Shown piece after piece: positions 1 through 5,422 of a stretch of 5,427 nt of DNA. A program made the position numbers and the translations under genes. Position 1 is the stretch's first letter, and every line of letters begins with the position of its first letter. The notes below the pieces were generated by a model. It made no database searches. It was not told the origin of the DNA and saw nothing but the letters and a program-made list of their open reading frames with translations. This DNA comes from JAUWNJ01 sp034190305 (GTDB lineage Bacteria > Planctomycetota > Phycisphaerae > SM23-33), in assembly GCA_034190305.1 (NCBI GenBank), contig JAXHSV010000208.1, positions 1 to 5,427 on the forward strand, given 5' to 3'.

Positions 1-1
1 C

Positions 2-415
2 GGAAAGCAACTTCGGCGACAGGCGGCTGATCTTGGAATAGCGGACCGCGTAATATTTGCCGGGCGACGCACGGACATTCCGGATCTTTTACGTCTTGTA
101 GATGTTCTGGTCCATCCTTCGGAAACCGAGTCTTTTGGCCGAACCATCGCCGAGGCGATGGCATGCGAAAAACCAGTCGTCGGCTTCCGAGTGGGAGCGG
201 TAGGTGAGTTAATCAGCGACGGCCAGACCGGAATCCTCATCGAGCCTTTCGATACGGAGGCAATGGCCGAGGCGACCGTCAGGCTGTTGAAAGATGAAAA
301 CCTGCGGCGGCTGATGGGCGAGGCCGGTCGGGAAAGGGCCTTGCGTCTGTACGATCTCAAGACCAACATCGCCGCTATGGTGGATGTGATTGAGCAGGTT
401 GCCGAGGGCGCATAG
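2..415 (+). CDS. GT4 family glycosyltransferase, C-terminal part (5' end outside the window)
   Basis: The open frame runs from the window edge to a TAG at 413-415 and gives 137 residues with no start needed, so the gene begins to the left. The fragment is the nucleotide-sugar-binding Rossmann half of a GT-B glycosyltransferase. It shows the VIFAGRRTDIPDLL strand-loop-helix (residues 18-30), then VLVHPSETESFG (36-46) leading into the EX7E motif (ESFGRTIAE, 43-51), then KPVVGFRVGAVGELI (57-71) and the DGQTGILIEPFD stretch (73-84) with the usual terminal helices. Family members move a sugar from an NDP-sugar donor to a lipid or glycan acceptor at the cytoplasmic face, typically in polysaccharide, LPS or glycolipid assembly. 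Donor and acceptor cannot be told from this half. A relic of a sugar epimerase just downstream on the other strand fits a polysaccharide locus. Family assignment is secure; specific function is unknown. Confidence 0.93.
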   Translation, partial: GKQLRRQAADLGIADRVIFAGRRTDIPDLLRLVDVLVHPSETESFGRTIAEAMACEKPVVGFRVGAVGELISDGQTGILIEPFDTEAMAEATVRLLKDENLRRLMGEAGRERALRLYDLKTNIAAMVDVIEQVAEGA

Positions 416-439
416 CGCAAGCATGGCCTGTATCACCGG

Positions 440-555
440 TTATAACTTCGACGACTGCTGGGCGTACCAGTCGATGGTCCTGCGCAAGCCTTCGTCGAAG
501 TCCGTTCCGGCGCGCCTCAAGCGGGAGATTGACTTGCGTCGTTTTCCGCCGATCC
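440..555 (-). pseudogene. Relic of the C-terminus of an NAD-dependent sugar epimerase/dehydratase
   Basis: Reading leftwards, the minus strand gives AGTDFDEGLRRTIDWYAQQ and then three more residues before TAA at 442-440. The TDFDEGLRRTIDWY string is the typical last helix of extended short-chain dehydrogenases acting on nucleotide sugars, such as GDP-fucose synthase, dTDP-glucose dehydratase and UDP-sugar epimerases. Just before it, GGKRRKSISRLRR resembles the substrate-domain segment that precedes this helix, but the expected LGW-type linker between them is missing, so a small deletion is likely. Further upstream, no frame resembles the rest of the roughly 310-residue enzyme and there is no Rossmann GxxGxxG motif. 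I read it as a leftover tail. The upstream limit is approximate, and the exact family member cannot be fixed from about 35 residues. Confidence 0.5.
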
Positions 556-794
556 GGCGTTCCACGAAGCAGTTTGAGCGGCGCTGCCGGCGGCGTGTCC
601 CCGCCGCGAGGGTGCGCTTGGCGGGATGCGCTTGAGTCCGATTGTCGGGGCGTAGCACGAGAAATTGAGGCTGTGAGGCGTATTGCAGCCGCTGGCGGAA
701 ACATCGTGGGGGTTATGCGCAAGCATCACACTTATAGAGCAGTTTACGTTATGGTGCAGCGTGGCATGGGCGCCTGCCTGCCGGCGACTACCAT

Positions 795-836
795 TTTAAA
801 AAGCACGTCGTCCCGACGCATCGGGACGACGCGCTT
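795..836 (-). terminator. Intrinsic terminator of the porin-lipoprotein-FecR operon
   Basis: On the minus strand the arms AAGCGCGTCGTCCCGA and TCGGGACGACGTGCTT surround a TGCG tetraloop. In RNA all 16 positions pair, with one G-U wobble. The stem runs directly into TTTTT (plus-strand A-run 798-802). It starts about 33 nt after the FecR stop codon, the expected position. The plus-strand side lacks an equally good T-run, so it mainly serves the minus-strand operon. Confidence 0.85.
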
Positions 837-868
837 ATTGTAATCCTGGCGGCGCTGAAGCGACCCCT

Positions 869-1717
869 CTAGTCGCCGATAGTTATATCAAGACCGTGAA
901 CGCACACGATGGGTCTGGGCTCGGATATTTTTTTGGTCGTCGGCAGTAAAACGCGACTTTTGATAAAAGTTTTAGCGAAACTGCCGCCGGGCGTGAATCC
1001 CAGACCGCCTTGTCCGCCGCTGTAGGTTCTTATGTAGGTCAGTTCCTTCGGCGTCAATCCGCCGAGGACGTCTCCTATCACAGGCGTAGAAGCCTTTTTA
1101 AGCATTTTTATTGACGCCAGTAAATTGTTGTTGGTGCTTTCGCCCGGTACAAGATTGAGGCTTTTGGCGCCCTTCTTGACGTTCCATTTTCCCGACAGGC
1201 ATTTCATTTCATATCCGAAATCGCCGCTGAACTTAGCCAGATTCCTGCTTCCCCTTGCAGCGGCGGTGGCTACGGGCGTGGCGATCCGAAAGTCGTTCGG
1301 GCCGGAGGCCTTTTTCACGGTGGCTCGCAACGAACCGTATTTCAGGCCCAGTGTCGTCCTGGTAACTTTCCCTTCCTTGCGAAACTGCTTAATGCCCATC
1401 TTGGTGGCCCGCTCGATTGTAACTTCGGAATTGTCGGCGAAGGTCAGCACCACCTTTGTGCGGAAACCCGTGCGAATGACGGTCATTTCATCCAGTTTGT
1501 CGCCGACCTTGATGGGCGCCCATTTTTCGTCTTTACCGGCCAGGAGGCGGTGGGCGGTGCCCGAAACCTCCTTAACGGTAACGACCATCGGTTTGGGCTT
1601 GGTTTGCTGTTGGGACACAGCCTTACCGGCTGGGGTCTTGTCCTTCTGGGCGAAGGAAACGCCGACCAGAACCAGTAAAACAATACCGATCAGACATACT
1701 CGCAGTAAATTTCTCAT
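869..1717 (-). CDS. Secreted FecR-domain protein
   Basis: A 282-residue exported protein. Residues 1-23 form a signal peptide (MRNLLR, a hydrophobic core, then SFA before Q24), followed by a Lys/Gln/Pro-rich linker to about 44. Residues 45-185 look like a FecR domain: the opening VKEVSGTAHRLL, the APIKVGDKLDEMTVIRTG turn (67-84), VVLTFADNSEVTIE (89-102), the GLKYGSLRATV strand (124-134) and the TPVATAAARGSR motif (147-158). The C-terminal 100 residues are unrecognised. Classical FecR relays ferric-citrate signals to a sigma factor, but no sigma gene or N-terminal cytoplasmic segment is present, so a structural envelope role is more likely (inference). The ATG at 1717 overlaps the previous stop as TGATG and has AAGGAGGT 8 nt upstream inside the end of the lipoprotein gene, indicating translational coupling. 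A GTG at 1720 is possible but closer to the RBS. A strong terminator follows. Confidence 0.85.
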   Translation of the reverse strand: MRNLLRVCLIGIVLLVLVGVSFAQKDKTPAGKAVSQQQTKPKPMVVTVKEVSGTAHRLLAGKDEKWAPIKVGDKLDEMTVIRTGFRTKVVLTFADNSEVTIERATKMGIKQFRKEGKVTRTTLGLKYGSLRATVKKASGPNDFRIATPVATAAARGSRNLAKFSGDFGYEMKCLSGKWNVKKGAKSLNLVPGESTNNNLLASIKMLKKASTPVIGDVLGGLTPKELTYIRTYSGGQGGLGFTPGGSFAKTFIKSRVLLPTTKKISEPRPIVCVHGLDITIGD

Positions 1718-2262
1718 CACTCCTGACCTCCTTCTCGGCTCGAAGCGCCGGCTATCTTTCCGGTCTGGCGGAATTCGTCTATCCGCCCCAATATAGCCAG
1801 AAACTCCATTCCACTAACTGCATTATACGATACGCCCGGGCTCATAATCCCTCGATATTGCAATTCTTTTAAGCAGTATCTTTGAGACGGACCGGTCAGT
1901 TGCAGCGTCAGCCCGCCCTTGATCCGGCAGGCCTGGTAAGTCATGTAGGCGACTTTACCCTTGGTTATGGGCCTGTCTGCCTGAAAACCCCACTTTGCCG
2001 GGACGATTTTACGCTCTTGCAGTGCGGTAATCGCCTGGGCGAAGGTCGCCTTATCAGACTCGGCCAAAACCAGCAGGACTCCTTCAAGCGCCTCCGCTTC
2101 CGACACCGTCGATAGAGACGAAATACCGTCGAGATAGGTCGCCGAGTCAACTGCGGACAACCTGGCATCCCCGCCGAGAACCTGCGGGGCGTTATTGTCC
2201 GCCTGGCAGGAGGCCAGCGCCGCCGCAGCTATTGACAAAAGAATTATATAGGTGCGATTCAT
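1717..2262 (-). CDS. Small lipoprotein with two SLH-like helical repeats, function unknown
   Basis: A 181-residue protein with a lipoprotein signal peptide: MNR, a hydrophobic stretch, then the lipobox LASC with Cys19 as the expected lipidated residue. Q20-A21-D22 follow, so the protein is probably membrane-anchored and exposed to the periplasm. After a low-complexity linker, the folded part (about 54-165) contains two similar helical units. Unit one has LQERKIVP (81-88), then RPITKGKVAYMTYQA (97-111). Unit two has LQYRGIMSP (134-142), then NAVSGMEFLAILGRI (147-161). The pattern of Leu-x-x-x-x-Ile, a loop, then Ile/Val-Ser/Thr and a helix resembles SLH modules. That is structural analogy; I do not recognise a named family. 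The ATG at 2262 lies 12 nt after the porin stop, with GAGGATT at the porin stop as RBS. The last codons carry the RBS of the FecR gene, and the stop overlaps its start. The lipoprotein and operon membership are clear; the role is not. Confidence 0.8.
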   Translation of the reverse strand: MNRTYIILLSIAAAALASCQADNNAPQVLGGDARLSAVDSATYLDGISSLSTVSEAEALEGVLLVLAESDKATFAQAITALQERKIVPAKWGFQADRPITKGKVAYMTYQACRIKGGLTLQLTGPSQRYCLKELQYRGIMSPGVSYNAVSGMEFLAILGRIDEFRQTGKIAGASSREGGQE

Positions 2263-2274
2263 TTTCCGTAATCC

Positions 2275-3699
2275 TCAGAAACTGTATGTCAGACCGGTAT
2301 AGAAGAAGTGTCGGCTGTGGCGGTTGGCGAACACCTCGCCGGGGAAGAACAGGCCGTAGCGCACAGTCAGCGACACATCCGAAGTAAGGCGCCAGTTGAG
2401 GTACGTGTCCCATTCCCATCCGACCCAACTTGACGACCCTGCGCCCTGGGTGTCGGAGATTGCCCCGCCGCGGGCGTCTTTGGTGTACAAGAACGCCTTG
2501 GTCCCGACTTCCATCTTGCGGAACAGTTCTATGTCTTCCAGCGGGATTGCGCTGCAATCCAGTTGGAATATATGCAGATTTGCCATTGCCGGGGCGAATG
2601 CCAGACCGGTATCGCGGTATCCGAAGGCATTGAACGCCCTGTCGCGCGTACCGGGCTGGTTTCCGCCGATCGTGGAGGTGCTGCTGACGCGCCGGTCGCT
2701 GTCCCCGCTGCCCCAAAGGTACTCAAACGCAACCCGTGGGTGATGCTTCACCGGAAAGAGGTACTCCAGCATCGCGTCGATGGCCATGGCGTCGATTTTC
2801 TCCTGCGAGTTGACGCCTTCGGGGAAAGACCTTCCCGACTCGAATACTATCTCCGTCTCGTATCGCAGGTTCGGAAGCGGCTCGATACTGCCTCTGCTTC
2901 CCATACCGAGATACCGACTGTCGTATGAATACTCCTGATTATCGACGTATCCGCGAACCTCGGTATGGTCGTTGGTCCGGAGGTAATATGCGTACGGCTC
3001 GTGACGGTCGAAGCCGGAATACGCCACCTCGATGCCGAAGAAGCAGCGGTCCATGTGGTTGCTGACAGAGGCAGAACTATCGATATTGGCTGTATCGTGG
3101 ACAATCGTTTGACCCAGCAGGCCGTCCACTGTCCAGTCGCCTATCCTTCCGGTAAGTTTAACCGCATCCAGAGGCATCGCCAGAACCAGGCCTGAACCGA
3201 TATCGTAAAAATCCCGACCGACCTGCACCGCGAATCCCGCCGGACCGACCTGACCGGTCTGATTGCTGACGAGACGGTCGTAATCGAAGCGATACCATGC
3301 CCGCTCAACGTCGGGTTTGTTGAAATCGTCGCTGGAATCGTTGTCGGGATTATCGCCGCTGTTCCAGTCGTCGTAACCCATCTTGCCGCGGAAATAGAAC
3401 GTGTGCACACCGGAGACGGTATAATTCGCCCAGAGCCTCAAGTCATACTGCCGGAGTGTCCGCTCTTTTCGGGCGGCTGCGTCTTCGTAATCGAAGAAGG
3501 CGAAACTGAACCATCCGCCGGCGTCCAGACCTATCTGCCGGGCGGCAGCCTGCTGTTTGTCCAGCTCGACCCGCAGCTGCTCATCGTACACACGCCGGCC
3601 CTCTTCAATTGGACGCTGGGCCGAAACCGTGCAGGTCAGAAAAAACACCACGGCGACAGCCGACAATATACACCCCCGACGCAGTTGTTCCATGTCCAT
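2275..3699 (-). CDS. Outer-membrane beta-barrel porin, alginate-export-like
   Basis: A 474-residue exported protein. From the ATG at 3699 the signal peptide is MDMEQLRRG, a hydrophobic core, then VSA before Q28. A short charged, Gln-rich helical segment follows (about 30-55, YDEQLRVELDKQQAAARQ), possibly a coiled coil. The rest alternates aromatic-rich amphipathic strands (GGWFSFAFFDYED, LRLWANYTV, HTFYFRGKMGYDDW, RAWYRFDYD, GFAVQVGRDFYDIGSGL) with acidic, Asn/Asp-rich loops, and ends in GLTYSF with the terminal Phe typical of barrels inserted by the BAM machinery. Strand style and length recall the alginate-export (AlgE-like) porin group. The substrate cannot be read from the sequence. It is first in a three-gene operon with a lipoprotein and a FecR-domain protein, which may be periplasmic partners. 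The frame is open to a TTG at 3720, but the ATG at 3699 (GAGAG 4 nt upstream) or at 3693 fits the signal peptide better. Barrel call secure, family moderate. Confidence 0.86.
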   Translation of the reverse strand: MDMEQLRRGCILSAVAVVFFLTCTVSAQRPIEEGRRVYDEQLRVELDKQQAAARQIGLDAGGWFSFAFFDYEDAAARKERTLRQYDLRLWANYTVSGVHTFYFRGKMGYDDWNSGDNPDNDSSDDFNKPDVERAWYRFDYDRLVSNQTGQVGPAGFAVQVGRDFYDIGSGLVLAMPLDAVKLTGRIGDWTVDGLLGQTIVHDTANIDSSASVSNHMDRCFFGIEVAYSGFDRHEPYAYYLRTNDHTEVRGYVDNQEYSYDSRYLGMGSRGSIEPLPNLRYETEIVFESGRSFPEGVNSQEKIDAMAIDAMLEYLFPVKHHPRVAFEYLWGSGDSDRRVSSTSTIGGNQPGTRDRAFNAFGYRDTGLAFAPAMANLHIFQLDCSAIPLEDIELFRKMEVGTKAFLYTKDARGGAISDTQGAGSSSWVGWEWDTYLNWRLTSDVSLTVRYGLFFPGEVFANRHSRHFFYTGLTYSF

Positions 3700-3738
3700 A
3701 GCACTCTCACAATCAGACAATGCAAGTTAGAAACTGTG

Positions 3739-3770
3739 AATATATTGTCGGCGCAAAGACCTGACTGCAA
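3739..3770 (-). promoter_or_regulatory. Candidate sigma-70-type promoter of the porin operon
   Basis: On the minus strand TTGCAG (3770-3765) is followed after 17 nt by CAATAT (3747-3742), or after 20 nt by the better -10 match TATATT (3744-3739). It lies about 40-70 nt upstream of the porin ATG and directly downstream of the terminator at 3773-3800, where a promoter would be expected. Matches to consensus are modest, so position supports it more than sequence. Confidence 0.3.
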
Positions 3771-3772
3771 CG

Positions 3773-3800
3773 AAAAAATTCTCACCATCTATGGAGAGAA
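3773..3800 (-). terminator. Intrinsic terminator downstream of the ceramidase-like gene
   Basis: On the minus strand the arms TTCTCTCCAT and ATGGTGAGAA pair except for one T-T mismatch, with AG (effectively TAGA) in the loop, followed by TTTTTT. It begins about 70 nt after the stop codon of the truncated ceramidase-like gene and precedes the porin promoter region. The stem is rather AT-rich, so termination may be partial. On the plus strand the T-run is absent, which fixes the orientation. Confidence 0.55.
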
Positions 3801-3871
3801 CCGATATCGCCCCGGCAGCCAGACCGCCATTGCCTTGTCCGTCCGGGCTGGTAACGCCCATTCAATCTTCT

Positions 3872-4366
3872 TTAATATTCTCGGCGCCCGTTTTTGAACA
3901 GTTGTTCTAACTGCCTGGTTGCCGACTGAACGCACATATTCCCGGCTTTGGGAGCCAGTTTACCGAAACGCCAACTTGTCGGTTCGTATCCGCCCTGTTC
4001 AAAGGCCTCGGGCGTAGGCACGTACCCAGCCGAACCGTTGGACAAACCAACCACCGGCGTCAGTTCCGCCGGCGATTTGCTTTTAATCTCCAGGGCGTAT
4101 TCGACGAAAAATTCCCCCGGAAAGGCGACAACGCCCACCTGCCCGATGCGAAATACCTGTATTTCCAATTCAAACGGGTCAGTGCGTTCCGCCATCTCAA
4201 TCTGATCCTGCGCGAACACTACGTCCGAAATACCATCGACCATCCCGTCCGGGGCGCCTTTGTTGGCGTCAACGACGCCCCTTGCCCAGGAAAGTTGTTC
4301 GGGTGTTATTTCGCGGGGAGGCGCGAGGACTGTCCGGGAGGATGATTTTATCGGAAAGGACGGCAA
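3872..4366 (-). pseudogene. Neutral/alkaline ceramidase-like protein, C-terminal fragment with N-terminal part lost
   Basis: The 164-residue frame matches the C-terminal part of ceramidase-like proteins common in planctomycetes. It has FELEIQVFRIGQVGVVAFPGEFFVEYA (residues 65-91, seen as FELEIQVFRIG then QVGVVAFPGEFFVE), LTPVVGLSNGSAGYVPTPE (102-120) and FEQGGYEPTSW (122-132). In characterised ceramidases the zinc site uses two His, a Glu in a PGE context and a Tyr after an NG motif. Here Glu85 and Tyr115 look like the last two, while the region with both His is absent. Family members are usually well over 400 residues and secreted, so about 300 residues, including the signal peptide, are missing. 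Family-like sequence starts near TVLAPPREIT (about position 4333). The preceding MPSFPIKSSSR is antisense to the rloA fragment and probably not original. No good RBS precedes the ATG at 4366. Activity of the fragment is very unlikely. A terminator follows. Confidence 0.75.
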
Positions 4367-4490
4367 AGGAGTATCGTGTCTTTATTCTTTGTGGGATTAC
4401 AAAGCCAGGAAAGGCGAAGCGATACAAAAGGGCTATCTGGCTGGAAGATATGGCGCAGTTCCGATTCTAGGCCGATTCGATTTGAAATGA
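4338..4490 (+). pseudogene. rloA: RloA-like AAA/ABC ATPase, C-terminal remnant only
   Basis: In the plus-strand frame ending at TGA 4488-4490 the last 50 or so residues read EDDFIGKDGKGVSCLYSL, WDYKARKGEAIQKGYLAGRY, GAVPILGRFDLK. The KGYLxGRYGAxP ending is the hallmark C-terminus of AAA_15/AAA_21-type ATPases paired with RloB, and DxxKxRKxE before it fits the same family. The Walker A, signature and Walker B regions, several hundred residues, are gone. Left of about 4338 the frame is merely antisense to the ceramidase-like fragment. The stop overlaps the rloB start as ATGA, the coupling expected of an intact rloAB operon. Intact RloA is thought to be the ATP-hydrolysing partner of RloB in a restriction-linked, putatively anti-phage module; this copy cannot do that. 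Identity rests on a short but characteristic tail. Confidence 0.7.
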
Positions 4491-5134
4491 CACACAAGTC
4501 TCGTAATACAAAATCGCTTAAGCGTCGTCTGCCTTTCCGCATCCCGAGGCTGTGCGTCCTCATTGTCTGTGAAGGAGAGAAAACCGAGCCCGACTACTTC
4601 AAGTAACTCCGAAGTGAATTAAGACTGAGTTCCCTAGAAGTGGAAATTGTTGGCAAAGAATGCGGCAGCGCTCCAATAAACGTAGTTGAAGCAGCTATTG
4701 TTCGAAAAGACAGTACGCCACAGAGTACGACCCATGACGATTATGATGAAATTTGGTGTGTAATGGACGTTGAAGCACCCCTGCAACATTCAACACTTGC
4801 TCAAGCGCTCGACAAGGCAAAGGGCAACGGCCTGTCAGTTGCCCTTAGTAATCCTTGCTTTGAATATTGGTATATCTTGCACTTTAAAAAAACCAGCCGA
4901 CCGATGCTGAAAAATGGCGACGTTATAAAAGTCCTCAAAGAACACTATCCTAAGTACTGCAAGAATGATCCGGATATATTTGACGTAATCTTCCCCGATA
5001 CAGAAAAAGCCATAAGGCACGCCAAGGAAGTAATTAAAGAGAAACATTGGGTAGAAGATTTGAGAGATTGTAACCCTTCAACACATGTACACCGTCTTGT
5101 CGAGCAACTCATGTCATTTGGTGAACGTTCTTGA
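4487..5134 (+). pseudogene. rloB: RloB family protein interrupted by an in-frame TAA at codon 40
   Basis: Read through the stop, the frame from ATG 4487 gives a full-length RloB of about 215 residues. It starts with a basic segment (MTHKSRNTKSLKRR), then LCVLIVCEGEKTEPDYFK (22-39). The TAA at 4604-4606 follows, and the frame resumes immediately with LRSELRL and VEIVGKECGSAPINVVEAA (52-70). Then come YDEIWCVMDVEAP (86-98), VALSNPCFEYWYILHF (118-133) and the closing CNPSTHVHRLVEQL (195-208). These are the conserved RloB blocks in order. The EGxxTE glutamate and the MDVE acidic pair resemble Toprim-type metal sites (inference), as in OLD and PARIS effectors. No frameshift is seen; one base change explains the stop. 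Restart at GTG 4640 would omit the EGEKTE block. The ATG overlaps the rloA stop and has no clear RBS, so translation probably depended on coupling. GC is much lower than in the left part of the window, suggesting transfer. Confidence 0.82.
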
Positions 5135-5241
5135 AGTAGTCGGTTCCACGTGCAACGAGTTGCATGTCCTACGCTTCTGTTGAGCGGGTATTCCCGAAGC
5201 CATTTACCGATGCGATCTTGGAAATCCATCCGTTTACGCCT

Positions 5242-5267
5242 GCGCGCTTAAACGTCAACGCGCTTTT
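5242..5267 (+). terminator. Possible intrinsic terminator downstream of rloB
   Basis: GCGCG, a bulged C, and TT pair with AACGCGC around an AAACGTC loop, followed directly by TTTT. It lies about 110 nt after the rloB stop and is oriented correctly. The stem is short and the T-run only four, so this is tentative. Confidence 0.35.
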
Positions 5268-5409
5268 AGGCACTTCGGAAAAATTCTGAAAAAATTTTTC
5301 TTGTCTGTCGGTTGATGAATCTCCAGGCCGGGACGGGATTTATGGCAGCATTTTAGTGGTTTTTTAGGCCTGGTTCAAAGATGTCAATTTTGGGTAACAG
5401 TATTCATTC

Positions 5410-5422
5410 GTCCCTACGGGAC
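5410..5422. repeat. REP-like short palindrome GTCCC-TAC-GGGAC
   Basis: A perfect 5-bp GC-rich arm pair with a three-base loop lies in the context CATTCGTCCCTACGGGACTC at the extreme right edge. Small hairpins of this kind with fixed flanks are typical of REP sequences handled by REP-associated tyrosine (IS200-like) transposases and of IS200/IS605 ends. Only one copy is visible and no transposase is in the window, so the assignment is by resemblance only. Confidence 0.35.

Larger units (their letters stand above)
416..868. other. Intergenic stretch between convergent genes, no intact gene
   Basis: This 453-base gap lies between the ends of the plus-strand glycosyltransferase and the minus-strand FecR gene. 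Two things in it can be supported: the epimerase C-terminal relic at its left end and a strong minus-strand terminator near 795-836, both listed separately. The middle (about 560-790) is GC-rich, with open frames on both strands that show no recognisable motif. A GC-rich inverted repeat (CGGCGG/CCGCCG near 588-606) has no T-run after it and is not a convincing terminator. The octamer GCGCAAGC occurs at 415, 482 and 717. I see no RNA gene. Confidence 0.6.

Noticed and set aside
415..726. Three copies of the octamer GCGCAAGC (415, 482, 717), considered as a short repeat array
   Set aside because: Spacing is irregular, only 8-10 bases are shared and flanks differ, so chance in GC-rich sequence is the simplest explanation; no CRISPR-like regularity anywhere in the window.
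529..843. 104-codon plus-strand frame in the left intergenic region
   Set aside because: It has no recognisable motif, runs through the minus-strand terminator hairpin and is compositionally like random GC-rich sequence.
1125..1796. 223-codon open frame on the plus strand
   Set aside because: It is wholly antisense to the FecR gene and the end of the lipoprotein gene, has no signal or motif, and the opposite strand is clearly coding with proper RBS and signal peptides.
3403..3897. 164-codon plus-strand frame running from inside the porin gene into the intergenic region
   Set aside because: It is antisense to the porin N-terminus and its signal peptide, shows no family resemblance and has no RBS.
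4604..4606. Programmed readthrough or recoding of the TAA in rloB
   Set aside because: No known recoding of TAA would be expected, no downstream structure suggests it, and the partner ATPase is already truncated, so plain inactivation is simpler.
4945..5229. 94-codon minus-strand frame overlapping the end of rloB
   Set aside because: Most of it is antisense to conserved RloB sequence; the first 30 residues show no known motif and there is no clear RBS.
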